A stretch of DNA of 19,397 nt from an uncultured Bacilli bacterium. Its GTDB lineage: Bacteria > Bacillota_I > Bacilli_A > ML615J-28 > CAG-313. The notes beneath the pieces were generated by a model. That model was not told where the DNA came from. It ran no database searches and saw only the letters and a list, made by a program, of their open reading frames with translations. The translations under genes were made by a program, and so were the position numbers. The stretch's first letter is position 1; each line of letters begins with the position of its first letter. The DNA lies in NCBI GenBank assembly GCA_904502205.1, contig CAJGDR010000013.1, positions 1 to 19,397 on the forward strand. Reading direction: 5' to 3'. This document shows positions 8,198 to 16,138 of this stretch, one piece after another.

Positions 8198-10501
8198 ATG
8201 AAGAAAGTTATATTTAGTTTCTTTGTAGTAGTATCATTATTATTTATTGCTGGTTGTCAATTGCCAACAGGTCCAAATAATAATGTAACTGATGAAGAAG
8301 AAGATAAAATTAAAGTTGTACTACCTGAAACAATGTATGTAGGTAAAGAGTATGAAATTAACCCATCGACTGATGGTGATGAAGAAGATACTTATTTATA
8401 TGAAGTAAATAATACTGAAATTGTAGAATTAACAGATAATATACTAAAACCTTTAAAAGAAGGTAGTTTTGAATTAACAATTGAATCTGTTAATCTTAAA
8501 GAAAAATTAGTTCTTACAATAGAAATTGTTGATGATCGAGTTTTTAAAATCGTATATTATAAAAGTGGTGGTACGTTAAATGATCCAGTTGATCGTTTTA
8601 CAACAAAAGACATTATTGAATTACCAATTCCAACTAAAGAAGGATATATCTTTGGTGGATGGTTTCTAACTGAAAATTTAACTGGTACTCCAATAACAGA
8701 ATTAGATGGAACTATCGCTAAAAATGTTTCTCTTTATGCAAAATGGGTTTATGATGATGGTTCGACTGAAGCAAGTGATGCCGCTTATGAAATGATTAGA
8801 ACTTTACCACTTGTTATTACTATCAAAAATAAAGCCGAAGTTGAAGCTGCAAGAGCTGCATATGATGCTTTATCAGAAAAAGAAAAAAGTTTAATTACTA
8901 ACTATCAAAAATTAGTTAACGCAGAAAATAAAATCAAAATCGAAATCGCTAAATATCAAAATGTTATCGATTTAATTAATGAAATTCCAGATATTGTAAC
9001 TTTAAGTTCATCAGGAATTATCATTAAAGCTGAAGAAGCATATGAAGCCTTAGCTAATTTATATCGTGAATATGTAACTAATTATCAAAAGTTATTAGAT
9101 GCAAGAGCTAAATTAAATGAACTTTTAGATAGTGTTGATTTTAATATTCATGATTATGTTCCTGATTATATTGATGGAGATATTTATGTACCACAAACAT
9201 TAGGAACTAAAACTTTAACTTGGACAGTTATTGATTCAAAATTATTAAATTATTCAAATGATTATTTTAAAATTGATAAAGTTTATCAAAATCACCAAGA
9301 ACAAACTGTTACTATTTCAGTATTAATTAATGATGGTGTTGATCAAATAACATTAACAAAAGAAGCAGTTGTTGGTCCAATTGTTTATGAGGCGTTTACA
9401 TCAACTCCTGTTGCGGCATACGTAAACTCAAGCGCAATGTATCATTATGTAAAATACAATGGTAGAGATGAAGTATTCTCAAATAATACAAAAGAATTAT
9501 TAGATATTGCATATTATTGTTTTGTTAATCCAACATCTAATGGTGGAGTTACAATTTCAGATGCGTTTAAAAGCTATTATGATGAAGTTATTGCTCTTAA
9601 AAATAGTGGAGTTCGTGTTGTAGTAAGTGTTGCTGGTTCAACACAAATATTTAGTGACGTTTGCTATAGCGATTCATTAAGAGAAAAGTTTGCACAAGCA
9701 CTTGTTGATGTTGTTCTTGAATATAATTTTGATGGTATTGATTTAGACTGGGAATTCCCAGGAACAGGAAATCGTGATACAGCTATTGATAAAGCTAATT
9801 ATACTAAATTATTTAAATCACTAAGAGAAAAACTAAATGCTATTCAAGATGATAAAGGTTCAAATTATTTATTATCATCTGCTGTACCTGCTACTTCATG
9901 GGGAACAAATAGATATGATTTCCCAGGTATGAATAAATATTTAGACTATGTTAATATGATGTCTTATGATTTAAATAGAACTGATAAAACAACTCATTTA
10001 TCTCCATTATATACATCAGCTAAAGATGGTGGATATGGATTTAGTGTTAAATATGGTGTTGATAGATTTACTAGCTTAGGTCTTGATAAATCAAAAATTA
10101 TCATTGGTACAGCTTGTTATGGTAAAGCATATAAGGTAACTGGTGCAGTAAGTTCAACAAGTACACTTCCAGGTCTTAATGTTACTGCTACTTTAACTCA
10201 ACTTGCTGGTGTTACTGGTTCACATGCAAGTGGAACTATTTACTATTATGGTATTGAAGAATTAATTAAAACTGGTAAATATACAAAGTATATTGAAACA
10301 CTTACAAATGGAAATATTTGTGGTAGCTATTTATATAATTCGGCTGAGAAAATATTTATTTCTTATGAAAGTAGCGAAGTTATAGCTGCTAAGTATAATT
10401 TTGCTGTTGCAAATGGTGTTGGTATTATGTGCTGGAGTATGCCAGAAGATGCTTCAGATGTTTATATTAATACAATTTATAATATAAGATATGGTAACTA
10501 A
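8198..10501 (+). CDS. Multidomain surface lipoprotein with GH18 (chitinase-type) catalytic domain
   Basis: A predicted exported glycosidase anchored by lipid. Residues 1-20 form a lipoprotein signal ending FIAGC, with Cys20 as the acylated residue. Next come an acidic linker and a small Ig-like segment (about 38-113), an InlB/Listeria-type beta-grasp repeat (about 116-185, ending SLYAKW), and two diverged alpha-helical repeats (about 196-247 and 252-309) that share TNYQKL. An atypical beta-rich segment (about 315-395) leads to the catalytic domain (about 400-767). That domain shows SVAG (477-480), the signature DGIDLDWE (512-519) with the acid Glu519, MMSYDLN (587-593) and a C-terminal MCWSM (744-748). 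All GH18 key residues are present, so it should be active. Substrate may be chitin, chito-oligosaccharides or N-glycan core; the sequence does not decide. The single gene has its own promoter and terminator. Confidence 0.9.
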   Translation: MKKVIFSFFVVVSLLFIAGCQLPTGPNNNVTDEEEDKIKVVLPETMYVGKEYEINPSTDGDEEDTYLYEVNNTEIVELTDNILKPLKEGSFELTIESVNLKEKLVLTIEIVDDRVFKIVYYKSGGTLNDPVDRFTTKDIIELPIPTKEGYIFGGWFLTENLTGTPITELDGTIAKNVSLYAKWVYDDGSTEASDAAYEMIRTLPLVITIKNKAEVEAARAAYDALSEKEKSLITNYQKLVNAENKIKIEIAKYQNVIDLINEIPDIVTLSSSGIIIKAEEAYEALANLYREYVTNYQKLLDARAKLNELLDSVDFNIHDYVPDYIDGDIYVPQTLGTKTLTWTVIDSKLLNYSNDYFKIDKVYQNHQEQTVTISVLINDGVDQITLTKEAVVGPIVYEAFTSTPVAAYVNSSAMYHYVKYNGRDEVFSNNTKELLDIAYYCFVNPTSNGGVTISDAFKSYYDEVIALKNSGVRVVVSVAGSTQIFSDVCYSDSLREKFAQALVDVVLEYNFDGIDLDWEFPGTGNRDTAIDKANYTKLFKSLREKLNAIQDDKGSNYLLSSAVPATSWGTNRYDFPGMNKYLDYVNMMSYDLNRTDKTTHLSPLYTSAKDGGYGFSVKYGVDRFTSLGLDKSKIIIGTACYGKAYKVTGAVSSTSTLPGLNVTATLTQLAGVTGSHASGTIYYYGIEELIKTGKYTKYIETLTNGNICGSYLYNSAEKIFISYESSEVIAAKYNFAVANGVGIMCWSMPEDASDVYINTIYNIRYGN

Positions 10502-10506
10502 AAAGT

Positions 10507-10540
10507 AAAAAACGTTAAGAGAAATCTTAACGTTTTTTTA
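10507..10540. terminator. Bidirectional terminator between convergent genes
   Basis: A-rich flank, stem AACGTTAAGA, GAAA loop (10521-10524), stem TCTTAACGTT and T-run. The A-run on one side and T-run on the other let it work in both directions. It ends the GH18 gene on + and, on -, overlaps the stop codon of the convergent gene at 10538-10540. Confidence 0.85.
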
Positions 10541-11050
10541 TAGTTGATTAAAAATAGATTTTAAAAATTTTCCATAAATTACTACATAATGAGGATCATA
10601 GTTTAATTTGTACTGATTAGAATGACTAAGTGCTCCATAACCCATATTACGATATTCAATCAAAGAATTTACAAATAAATTATAATCGATATTAATAACT
10701 TTATCTTTAATCATATTTTCAAGTAAAATTAGCTCGTCTTCTAAAAGTTTACGATTTGGTTGATAGTTTAAATTACTTTCTAAAAATGCATTAAAAACAA
10801 GAAGTTTAATATTATTATCCCAATTTGGGTTTAAATATACACGGTAATAATCGTTGCCGATTTCTTCGTATTTGATGATTGGTTCTTTTTTGATATGTTC
10901 TAATTCATTATAATAATTTAATCTTAGTGTTTCTTGATTTAAATGGTGTGGTCCATGAGAATTTTGATAAATAAGCTTGAAAAAATCGCGTGGTAACATT
11001 AATGGATATTTACTATAATGCTCGATAAATATCTTATTATATTGATTCAT
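10538..11050 (-). CDS. Conserved protein of unknown function (HGPHHL / LSHS motifs)
   Basis: A protein of 170 residues from ATG 11050, with no signal peptide, membrane segment or known domain that I can name. It looks globular and cytosolic. Two segments look conserved-like: KLIYQNSHGPHHLNQ near the N-terminus, and GYGALSHSNQYKLNYDPHYVVIY near the C-terminus. I recall similar GPGHL ... SHSExY ... YxPxYRV patterns in unannotated Bacillota proteins, but from memory only. The His-rich motif could bind metal, which is a guess. A TTG nine bases upstream (11059) could also start the frame, but neither start has a ribosome binding site. The start lies only a few bases behind the terminator of the upstream lipoprotein gene, so how it is expressed is unclear. 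The stop overlaps the shared terminator. A real gene is likely because the long frame has a non-random composition. Confidence 0.68.
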   Translation of the reverse strand: MNQYNKIFIEHYSKYPLMLPRDFFKLIYQNSHGPHHLNQETLRLNYYNELEHIKKEPIIKYEEIGNDYYRVYLNPNWDNNIKLLVFNAFLESNLNYQPNRKLLEDELILLENMIKDKVINIDYNLFVNSLIEYRNMGYGALSHSNQYKLNYDPHYVVIYGKFLKSIFNQL

Positions 11051-11057
11051 ATAAAAC

Positions 11058-11080
11058 AAAAAAGGGTTTCCCCTTTTTTA
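11058..11080 (-). terminator. Intrinsic terminator behind the small lipoprotein gene
   Basis: Read on the minus strand: AAAAAAGGG, loop GAAA, CCCTTTTTT. It begins within or right after the lipoprotein stop codon (11078-11080), and its T-run ends about 7 bases before the ATG of the next gene. The loop is the same GAAA tetraloop as in the 10507-10540 element. Confidence 0.8.
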
Positions 11081-11401
11081 GTCAAAATCTTTCATAGCTT
11101 CTTCAGTACCGAAGTAAATCCATTTACCAGATTGTTTTACTTCTAAGTCACCAGCTTTTTCTTCTATTTCAGCGATTGCATCTTTAGCTTCTTTTTTAGA
11201 TTCATATAGATAACCTGTAATAGTTTCTCCATTTATAAGTCCTTTATTAGCAACAAAATAGTTATTAACAACAACAACAGTATAACCTTTGTCTTCTAAT
11301 TTTTCTTTTGCTGCATCCATATTTTTAGGTGCACATGCAGTTAAAGTTAAAAATAAACCAGCAGCTAATAATAAACTAAACAATTTAAACAATTTTTTCA
11401 T
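11078..11401 (-). CDS. Small lipoprotein of unknown function
   Basis: A 107-residue predicted lipoprotein. Residues 1-23 are a signal with a KKLFK start, a hydrophobic core and the lipobox LTAC, giving acylated Cys23. The mature part of about 85 residues is charged and Lys/Glu-rich, with alternating strand and helix character (GYTVVVVNNYFV ... KKEAKDAIAEIEEKAG ... GKWIYFGTEEAMKDF). This resembles a compact alpha/beta domain, but I cannot name the family. The start is ATG 11401, because GGAGG at 11408-11412 sits 6-7 bases upstream. A GTG further out (11416) overlaps that site and is rejected. The gene is transcribed divergently from the MFS transporter and has its own terminator. Substrate or partner cannot be inferred; small lipoproteins of this size are usually of unknown role. 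Confidence 0.85.
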   Translation of the reverse strand: MKKLFKLFSLLLAAGLFLTLTACAPKNMDAAKEKLEDKGYTVVVVNNYFVANKGLINGETITGYLYESKKEAKDAIAEIEEKAGDLEVKQSGKWIYFGTEEAMKDFD

Positions 11402-11420
11402 ATCATTTACCTCCACCTGT

Positions 11421-11426
11421 ATTATA
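11421..11426 (-). promoter_or_regulatory. Possible -10 box of the small lipoprotein gene
   Basis: A perfect TATAAT reads on the minus strand, 20 bases upstream of the ATG. No good -35 lies 16-18 bases further up (TTTCAT at 11444-11449 is the best seen), and the leader would be very short. It is given only as a candidate. Confidence 0.35.
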
Positions 11427-11479
11427 TCATTAATTAAACATAAATGAAAGTAAATTATCTTACGAAAAAAATATAATTT

Positions 11480-11508
11480 TAGACAATTTGTTTATAATAT
11501 GTTATAAT
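11480..11508 (+). promoter_or_regulatory. Predicted promoter of the MFS transporter gene
   Basis: TAGACA (11480-11485, 5 of 6 matches), a 17-base spacer and TATAAT (11503-11508). A second TATAAT at 11493-11498 lacks a matching -35. GAGG at 11519-11522 is the ribosome binding site, 7 bases before the ATG. Confidence 0.7.
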
Positions 11509-11529
11509 AAAATAACTTGAGGTTATAAT

Positions 11530-12714
11530 ATGAAAGAAGTAACAAAATATAAATTATTATCAGCAATTAGATATTTAGGTGATTCCTTTTATTATCCTTT
11601 TATATCTTTATATTTAGTGAGTTGTAATTTACTAGAATCAAATATTGGATTTATTTTGTCGATTACACCGCTTGTATCTATTTTTACTAATCCAATATAC
11701 ACGAAACTTTGTAAAAATGTCAAAACTACAAAAAACATTTTAACTATAATTACAGTTATAGAAGCATTGATTATTTTTACAATTAGTTTTTCAAATAGTT
11801 TTTATTTAATTAGTGCATTAGTTTTTTTATTAGCTTTATTTGGAACTTCACACTACGGATTAATGGATTCATTAATAACAATTTTTGCTACAAAAAATAA
11901 TGAGTCATTTTCGAAAATTCGTATATTTGGATCAATCGCATATGTTATTGGTACTACAGCGGGCGGTTATGTAATTAAACTTGGTGGATTTCATCTATGT
12001 TTTGGCATAGCGTGTTTATTATTTGTGTTATCAGGTTTTTTATATTACAGTATTAAACCTATGGAAGAACAACAAATAATCAATGAAAGACCGAAATATC
12101 GTGATTTATTAAAAAATAAAGAATATTTGCTTTTTGCATTATTTTATGTAGTATTTATTGGAATGATGTATGCATCTGATTATTTCTTCCCAGTATATTT
12201 GGAAACTAGAGGAATTACAAGTAGTCAATATGGATTAATATATTCATATTATGTTACATTAGAAGTAATTGTTTTATTTTTACTGACACGTATCAAAAAG
12301 CAAATTAATAATAATTTATTACTTGCATTAGCTACATTATTCATGTTGATAAGACAAATTGTTAATTATCTGAATGCACCAATAGCTATAGTAATTATTG
12401 CATCAGGATTTAGAGGGATATCATGGGCAATTATTTTACATATTTCATATAAATATGTCGTTGATTTGTTAGGCGAAAAATTAGGTACAATTGGTATTAT
12501 GACAATGACATTATTTCAATCATTATTAATCTTTATATTAAACAATGTTGATGGTACACTAATTGAAAGATATCAAAGTTATAAACCTTTTTATATGTTA
12601 ATGATCGTTTTAGCAATACTTGCTTGTATAATCCAAATATTTAGATTAATGGTTTATAAAAGAAAGGAAGTGAATAATAATGAAGAAAAATGCTATAAAG
12701 AGATTAGTTCTTAA
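11530..12714 (+). CDS. MFS transporter, nucleoside/sugar-permease-like (MFS_1_like type)
   Basis: A 394-residue membrane protein with about 12 hydrophobic helices, the normal size for the major facilitator superfamily. The segment SFSKIRIFGSIAYVIGTTAGGYVI (about residues 126-149) matches the conserved R-xx-GS region following helix 4 in the MFS_1_like and nucleoside/lactose-permease-like groups. A charged loop after helix 2 (TKLCKNVKTTKN) stands where motif A is expected but is degenerate. A longer cytosolic loop (KPMEEQQIINERPKYRDLLKNKEY) separates the two halves. The substrate cannot be told from the sequence. Sugar, nucleoside or drug export or import are all possible. The last 35 bases overlap the next gene, whose ribosome binding site lies inside this one, so the two are probably made together. 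The unit has its own promoter and ends at the terminator at 13036. Confidence 0.85.
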   Translation: MKEVTKYKLLSAIRYLGDSFYYPFISLYLVSCNLLESNIGFILSITPLVSIFTNPIYTKLCKNVKTTKNILTIITVIEALIIFTISFSNSFYLISALVFLLALFGTSHYGLMDSLITIFATKNNESFSKIRIFGSIAYVIGTTAGGYVIKLGGFHLCFGIACLLFVLSGFLYYSIKPMEEQQIINERPKYRDLLKNKEYLLFALFYVVFIGMMYASDYFFPVYLETRGITSSQYGLIYSYYVTLEVIVLFLLTRIKKQINNNLLLALATLFMLIRQIVNYLNAPIAIVIIASGFRGISWAIILHISYKYVVDLLGEKLGTIGIMTMTLFQSLLIFILNNVDGTLIERYQSYKPFYMLMIVLAILACIIQIFRLMVYKRKEVNNNEEKCYKEISS

Positions 12715-13039
12715 TACAATATTAACAATCTTTACTATTGGGTGTTCATTATTTTCAATCATAATTATAAAAGACTTTTTATGGGGGACAGTAGAAGGCT
12801 GGGATGGACTAGCAGGTATAATTGTATTTCCTTTATCATTAATAGGCACTTGTTTGTTAATTATATTTACAATTTTTAATATAACGTCATTAATATTTTG
12901 TTTACATGCAAAACAAAAATCAGAAATACAAGAACACCAAAAATATCATTTAGCAGGTATTATAATTTCTGCTATCGGTATTTTAATTGGTATTTTTCAT
13001 ATAATTTTTATGTTCATCGAATTAATAATCAAAAGATAA
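12680..13039 (+). CDS. Small three-helix membrane protein, function unknown
   Basis: A 119-residue hydrophobic protein. Helices are predicted at about residues 9-30, 42-75 (long, or two helices with a tight turn) and 90-117. A short polar loop, HAKQKSEIQEHQKYH, lies before the last helix, and the termini are Lys/Arg-rich. It resembles small DUF-type integral membrane proteins of Bacillota, but I cannot name one. The start ATG 12680 is preceded by AAGGAAG (12664-12670) at good spacing, which supports translation despite the 35-base overlap with the transporter gene in another frame. Co-expression with the MFS protein is likely; a functional link is only inferred. The gene ends right at the start of a terminator stem. 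A frame of 68 codons at 12898-13104 is a shadow and is not a gene. Confidence 0.72.
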   Translation: MKKNAIKRLVLNTILTIFTIGCSLFSIIIIKDFLWGTVEGWDGLAGIIVFPLSLIGTCLLIIFTIFNITSLIFCLHAKQKSEIQEHQKYHLAGIIISAIGILIGIFHIIFMFIELIIKR

Positions 13040-13070
13040 ACCAAGAAATAATCTTGGTTTATTTTCTTTT
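13036..13070 (+). terminator. Intrinsic terminator behind the transporter operon
   Basis: An 11-bp stem, ATAAACCAAGA (13036-13046) with TCTTGGTTTAT (13052-13062), a 5-base loop and a T-rich tail. The stem starts inside the stop codon of the small membrane protein. Confidence 0.82.
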
Positions 13071-13081
13071 TGTATTTATGT

Positions 13082-13110
13082 TTGCAAAAAAACATGAAAA
13101 GTGATATAAT
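13082..13110 (+). promoter_or_regulatory. Predicted promoter of the proS operon
   Basis: TTGCAA (13082-13087), a 17-base spacer and TATAAT (13105-13110): the same boxes and spacing as the pfkA promoter. The leader to the proS ATG is only about 20 bases. GTGAGG (13125-13130) followed by seven T is the ribosome binding site and spacer. Confidence 0.74.
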
Positions 13111-13137
13111 AAGATGTTAGAAAAGTGAGGTTTTTTT

Positions 13138-14844
13138 ATGAAAGCAAGTAGAATGTTAATTGCAACTTTAAAAGAAGCACCAAATGAAGCGCAAATCGCA
13201 AGTCATATTTTATTAATTAGAGCAGGTATGATTAGAAAACTAGTGGCTGGAGTTTATAACTACTTACCATTAGGACTTCGTACTTTACAAAAAATTGAAA
13301 AAGTTATTCGTGAAGAAATGGATAAAGCTGGTTCATTAGAAATTTTATCATCTGCAATTCAACCAAAAGAATTATGGGAAGAATCTGGAAGATGGCAAAA
13401 ATATGGACCTGAATTAATGAGATTCCAAGATCGTCATGAAAGAGAATTTTGTTTAGGTCCTACTCATGAAGAAATTTTTACTGATTTAGTAAGAACAGAA
13501 GTAAAATCTAAAAAAAGTTTACCAATGTGCATTTATCAAATTCAAACTAAATATCGTGATGAATTACGTCCAAGATTTGGTTTAATGCGTGGTAGAGAAT
13601 TTATTATGAAAGATGCTTATTCATTTGATTTAGATGAAGCTGGTTTAGATAAATCATATCAAATTATGCATAAGGCGTATGAAAATATTTTTAATCGTTT
13701 TGGATTAAACTATAAAATTGTTTTAGCTGATACAGGAGCAATCGGTGGAAGTGGTTCTCACCAATTTATGGCACTTAGTGAAGTTGGTGAAAGTGATATC
13801 ATTTACTGTGATTGTGGTTATGCAGCTGACGTTGAAAAAGCTATTTCAAAAGTTGATGAATATAAAACAAACGAAGAAATGGGTCAAATTGAAAAAGTTG
13901 AAACACCAAATCAAAAAACTATTGAAGAAGTAAGTAGTTTCTTAAATAAAACAACAAAAGACATCTTTAAATCAGTAGTTTATTTTGATGAAGCAAACAA
14001 ACAAGTAGTTGTTGCATTAATCAGAGGCGATCGTACTCTTAATGAAATTAAACTTGTTAATGCATTAAATATTGCAGAACATGAATTAAGACTTGCAACA
14101 GATGAAGAAATTAAAGCTATTGGTTCAATTCCAGGATTTGTTAGTCCAGTTGGATTAAAAGTTACAACTTTTGTAGATGAAGAAGTAGCAATCATGAAAA
14201 ATGGTGTTGCTGGTGGAAATGAAAAAGATGTGCATTTATTAAATGTAAACTTTGGAAGAGATTTTAATGGTACTGTAGTTGATTTAAGAAATGCAGATGT
14301 TAACGATTTATGTCCTGTATGTGGAATGCCACTTCAAAAAGAACGTGGTATTGAAGTAGGTCAAATCTTCAAACTAGGAACTAAATATTCAGAACCAATG
14401 AATTGTACATATCAAGGTGATAATGGACAAAATATACCAATGGTTATGGGATGTTATGGTATTGGGGTAACTAGAACAATGTCTAGTATTATTGAACAAT
14501 ATCATGATGAATTTGGTATTAAATGGCCATTAAATGTTGCGCCTTACCATGCTGTAGTTGTACCAGTTAATTATAAAGATGAAACAATGCGTACACTATC
14601 AGAAGAAATTTATCAAAAATTACAAGACTTAAATGTAGAAGTAATCCTAGATGATCGTGATGAAAGACCTGGATTTAAGTTTAAAGATTGGGAATTAATT
14701 GGTATTCCTTATATGGTAATTGTTGGACGTAATGCTGCTGATGGCATTTGTGAATTCAAAGTACGTTCTACAATGGAAAAAACAGAAAAACATTATAACG
14801 ATATAATTGATGAAATTAACAAACAAGTTAAAAACATTAAATAA
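13138..14844 (+). CDS. proS: Prolyl-tRNA synthetase, bacterial type with editing insertion
   Basis: Attaches proline to tRNA-Pro in the cytosol. The 568 residues match the bacterial (E. coli-like) class II form. Motif 1 is in GVYNYLPLGLRTLQKIEKVIREE (38-60), GPTHEE at 107-112, motif 2 in the region RDELRPRFGLMRGREFIMKDAYSF (140-163), and motif 3 is GCYGIGVTR (438-446). Between motifs 2 and 3 lies the INS editing domain (about 225-385), which clears mischarged alanine in this family. It shows the lysine-bearing TTKDIFKSVVYF segment and a GFVSPVG segment matching the GxxxP element. The C-terminal anticodon-binding domain (about 470-568) is complete. It is first in a four-gene unit with its own promoter. 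The leader is too short to hold a T-box, so no tRNA-sensing control is seen. Confidence 0.97.
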   Translation: MKASRMLIATLKEAPNEAQIASHILLIRAGMIRKLVAGVYNYLPLGLRTLQKIEKVIREEMDKAGSLEILSSAIQPKELWEESGRWQKYGPELMRFQDRHEREFCLGPTHEEIFTDLVRTEVKSKKSLPMCIYQIQTKYRDELRPRFGLMRGREFIMKDAYSFDLDEAGLDKSYQIMHKAYENIFNRFGLNYKIVLADTGAIGGSGSHQFMALSEVGESDIIYCDCGYAADVEKAISKVDEYKTNEEMGQIEKVETPNQKTIEEVSSFLNKTTKDIFKSVVYFDEANKQVVVALIRGDRTLNEIKLVNALNIAEHELRLATDEEIKAIGSIPGFVSPVGLKVTTFVDEEVAIMKNGVAGGNEKDVHLLNVNFGRDFNGTVVDLRNADVNDLCPVCGMPLQKERGIEVGQIFKLGTKYSEPMNCTYQGDNGQNIPMVMGCYGIGVTRTMSSIIEQYHDEFGIKWPLNVAPYHAVVVPVNYKDETMRTLSEEIYQKLQDLNVEVILDDRDERPGFKFKDWELIGIPYMVIVGRNAADGICEFKVRSTMEKTEKHYNDIIDEINKQVKNIK

Positions 14845-14863
14845 TTATTTAGTGGAGGATTAG

Positions 14864-16138
14864 ATGAAAGAAGTTGTTATTGTTGGAGGAGGAGCATCAG
14901 GTTTATTTGCAGCTATTGCCCTTAAAAAGATGGTTGGTAATAACGCAAATATTACAATTGTAGAAAGACTTGAACGTGTTGGAAAAAAAGTCCTTGCAAC
15001 TGGTTCAGGTAAAGCAAACTTCTCAAATAGTCAATTAAAAAGTACAAATTATAATCATCCTCACTTTGTTAGTAAATTGTTTAAAGAATTTGGATATAAA
15101 GAAACAGTTAAATTTTTCAATGAACTTGGACTTTTAACAATTGTTAATAGTGAAGGTAGAGCTTATCCTAAATCGGAAAGTTCATCTAGTTTATTAGATG
15201 TAATGCGTAATCAAATTAGATCTTTAGGAATTGAAGAAAAATGTAATTTTGATGTTAAGAAAATATCAAAAGCTAAAGGTCAATATGTTATTGAAAATAC
15301 TAGAGGTATTCGTTTAAATGCTGATTATGTAATTGTAGCTGCTGGTGGTACATCTACTAGAGTGCTTGGATCTAATGGTACTGGTTACACAATTCTAAAA
15401 AATTTAAAAGTTAAGATTACAAGTGTTGAACCTGGACTTGTTGGAATAAAAACAGATGAACAAAGTGTTAAAGGCTTAGAAGGAATTAGATCAAAAGCTA
15501 AAGTAAGACTTTACGTTAAAAAGAATAAAGAACCTGTTTGGGAAAATGAAGGTGAAATCCAATTTAAAATTGGTGGTATGAGCGGTATTGTTATTATGGA
15601 AATGGCATCTCATATTTCACGAATGAATGTTATTGGAGAACAACATGCTTCCCATTTCACTGTTGATTTTTATCCAGAATTTAGTAATGATGAATTAACA
15701 AAACTTTTAAATAATCGACAAAAAGAACTTAATGATTATACTAATGCTAATTTCTTAATTGGAATGTTCCATAAGAAACTTGCAGGTATTATTTTGAAAA
15801 AAGCTAAAGTTGATGTTGCTGGTTATGTAAAAGATATGACTACTAAAGATATTGATCGTATTGTAAAAGTAATTAAAGAATGTCAATTTCTAATTAAGGG
15901 ATTAGATAGTTTTGATAAATCACAAGTTACAGTTGGTGGTGTAGATATTAAAGAAATTGTTCATGAAACAATGGAAATTAGAAAACTAGCCAATTTATAT
16001 GTATGTGGTGAAATTATCGATGTTGACGGAGATTGTGGCGGATTCAATTTACAATGGGCTTGGACAAGCGCTTATACAGCTGCAAAAGCTATTGCTAAAA
16101 AAATTAGTGCTGAAAGTATAGAATATTATGACAGATAA
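14864..16138 (+). CDS. NAD(P)/FAD-dependent oxidoreductase, BaiN/HI0933 family
   Basis: A flavoprotein of 424 residues, the usual length for the HI0933/BaiN family. The FAD-binding GGGASG lies at residues 8-13 (strand VVIVGGG). The family segment ATGSGKANFSN follows, and VIVAAGGTSTRVLGSNGTGY marks the second nucleotide-contact region. The C-terminal signature is VDGDCGGFNLQWAWTSAYTAA (about 387-407). Members have been linked to bile-acid or aminoacetone oxidation in a few species, but most are of unknown substrate, and this one cannot be assigned. It is cytosolic, with no signal. The gene follows proS by 19 bp with a GGAGG site (14854-14858). Its last 11 bases overlap the next gene, which implies one transcript. 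A redox role in fermentation is possible but not shown. Confidence 0.9.
   Translation: MKEVVIVGGGASGLFAAIALKKMVGNNANITIVERLERVGKKVLATGSGKANFSNSQLKSTNYNHPHFVSKLFKEFGYKETVKFFNELGLLTIVNSEGRAYPKSESSSSLLDVMRNQIRSLGIEEKCNFDVKKISKAKGQYVIENTRGIRLNADYVIVAAGGTSTRVLGSNGTGYTILKNLKVKITSVEPGLVGIKTDEQSVKGLEGIRSKAKVRLYVKKNKEPVWENEGEIQFKIGGMSGIVIMEMASHISRMNVIGEQHASHFTVDFYPEFSNDELTKLLNNRQKELNDYTNANFLIGMFHKKLAGIILKKAKVDVAGYVKDMTTKDIDRIVKVIKECQFLIKGLDSFDKSQVTVGGVDIKEIVHETMEIRKLANLYVCGEIIDVDGDCGGFNLQWAWTSAYTAAKAIAKKISAESIEYYDR

Noticed and set aside
11402..11416. GTG start (11416) for the small lipoprotein
   Set aside because: It overlaps the GGAGG that fits the ATG at 11401, and the extra residues would precede the signal peptide.
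12646..13104. Short open frames at 12646-12849 (minus) and 12898-13104 (plus)
   Set aside because: Both overlap the small membrane protein or transporter gene in other frames, have no ribosome binding site, and show no domain; they are shadows in AT-rich sequence.
13063..13137. T-box leader in front of proS
   Set aside because: The promoter leaves only about 20 bases of leader, far too short for a T-box, and the preceding hairpin belongs to the upstream operon.
13745..14195. Open frames inside proS on both strands
   Set aside because: They lie within the proS coding sequence and have no independent signals.
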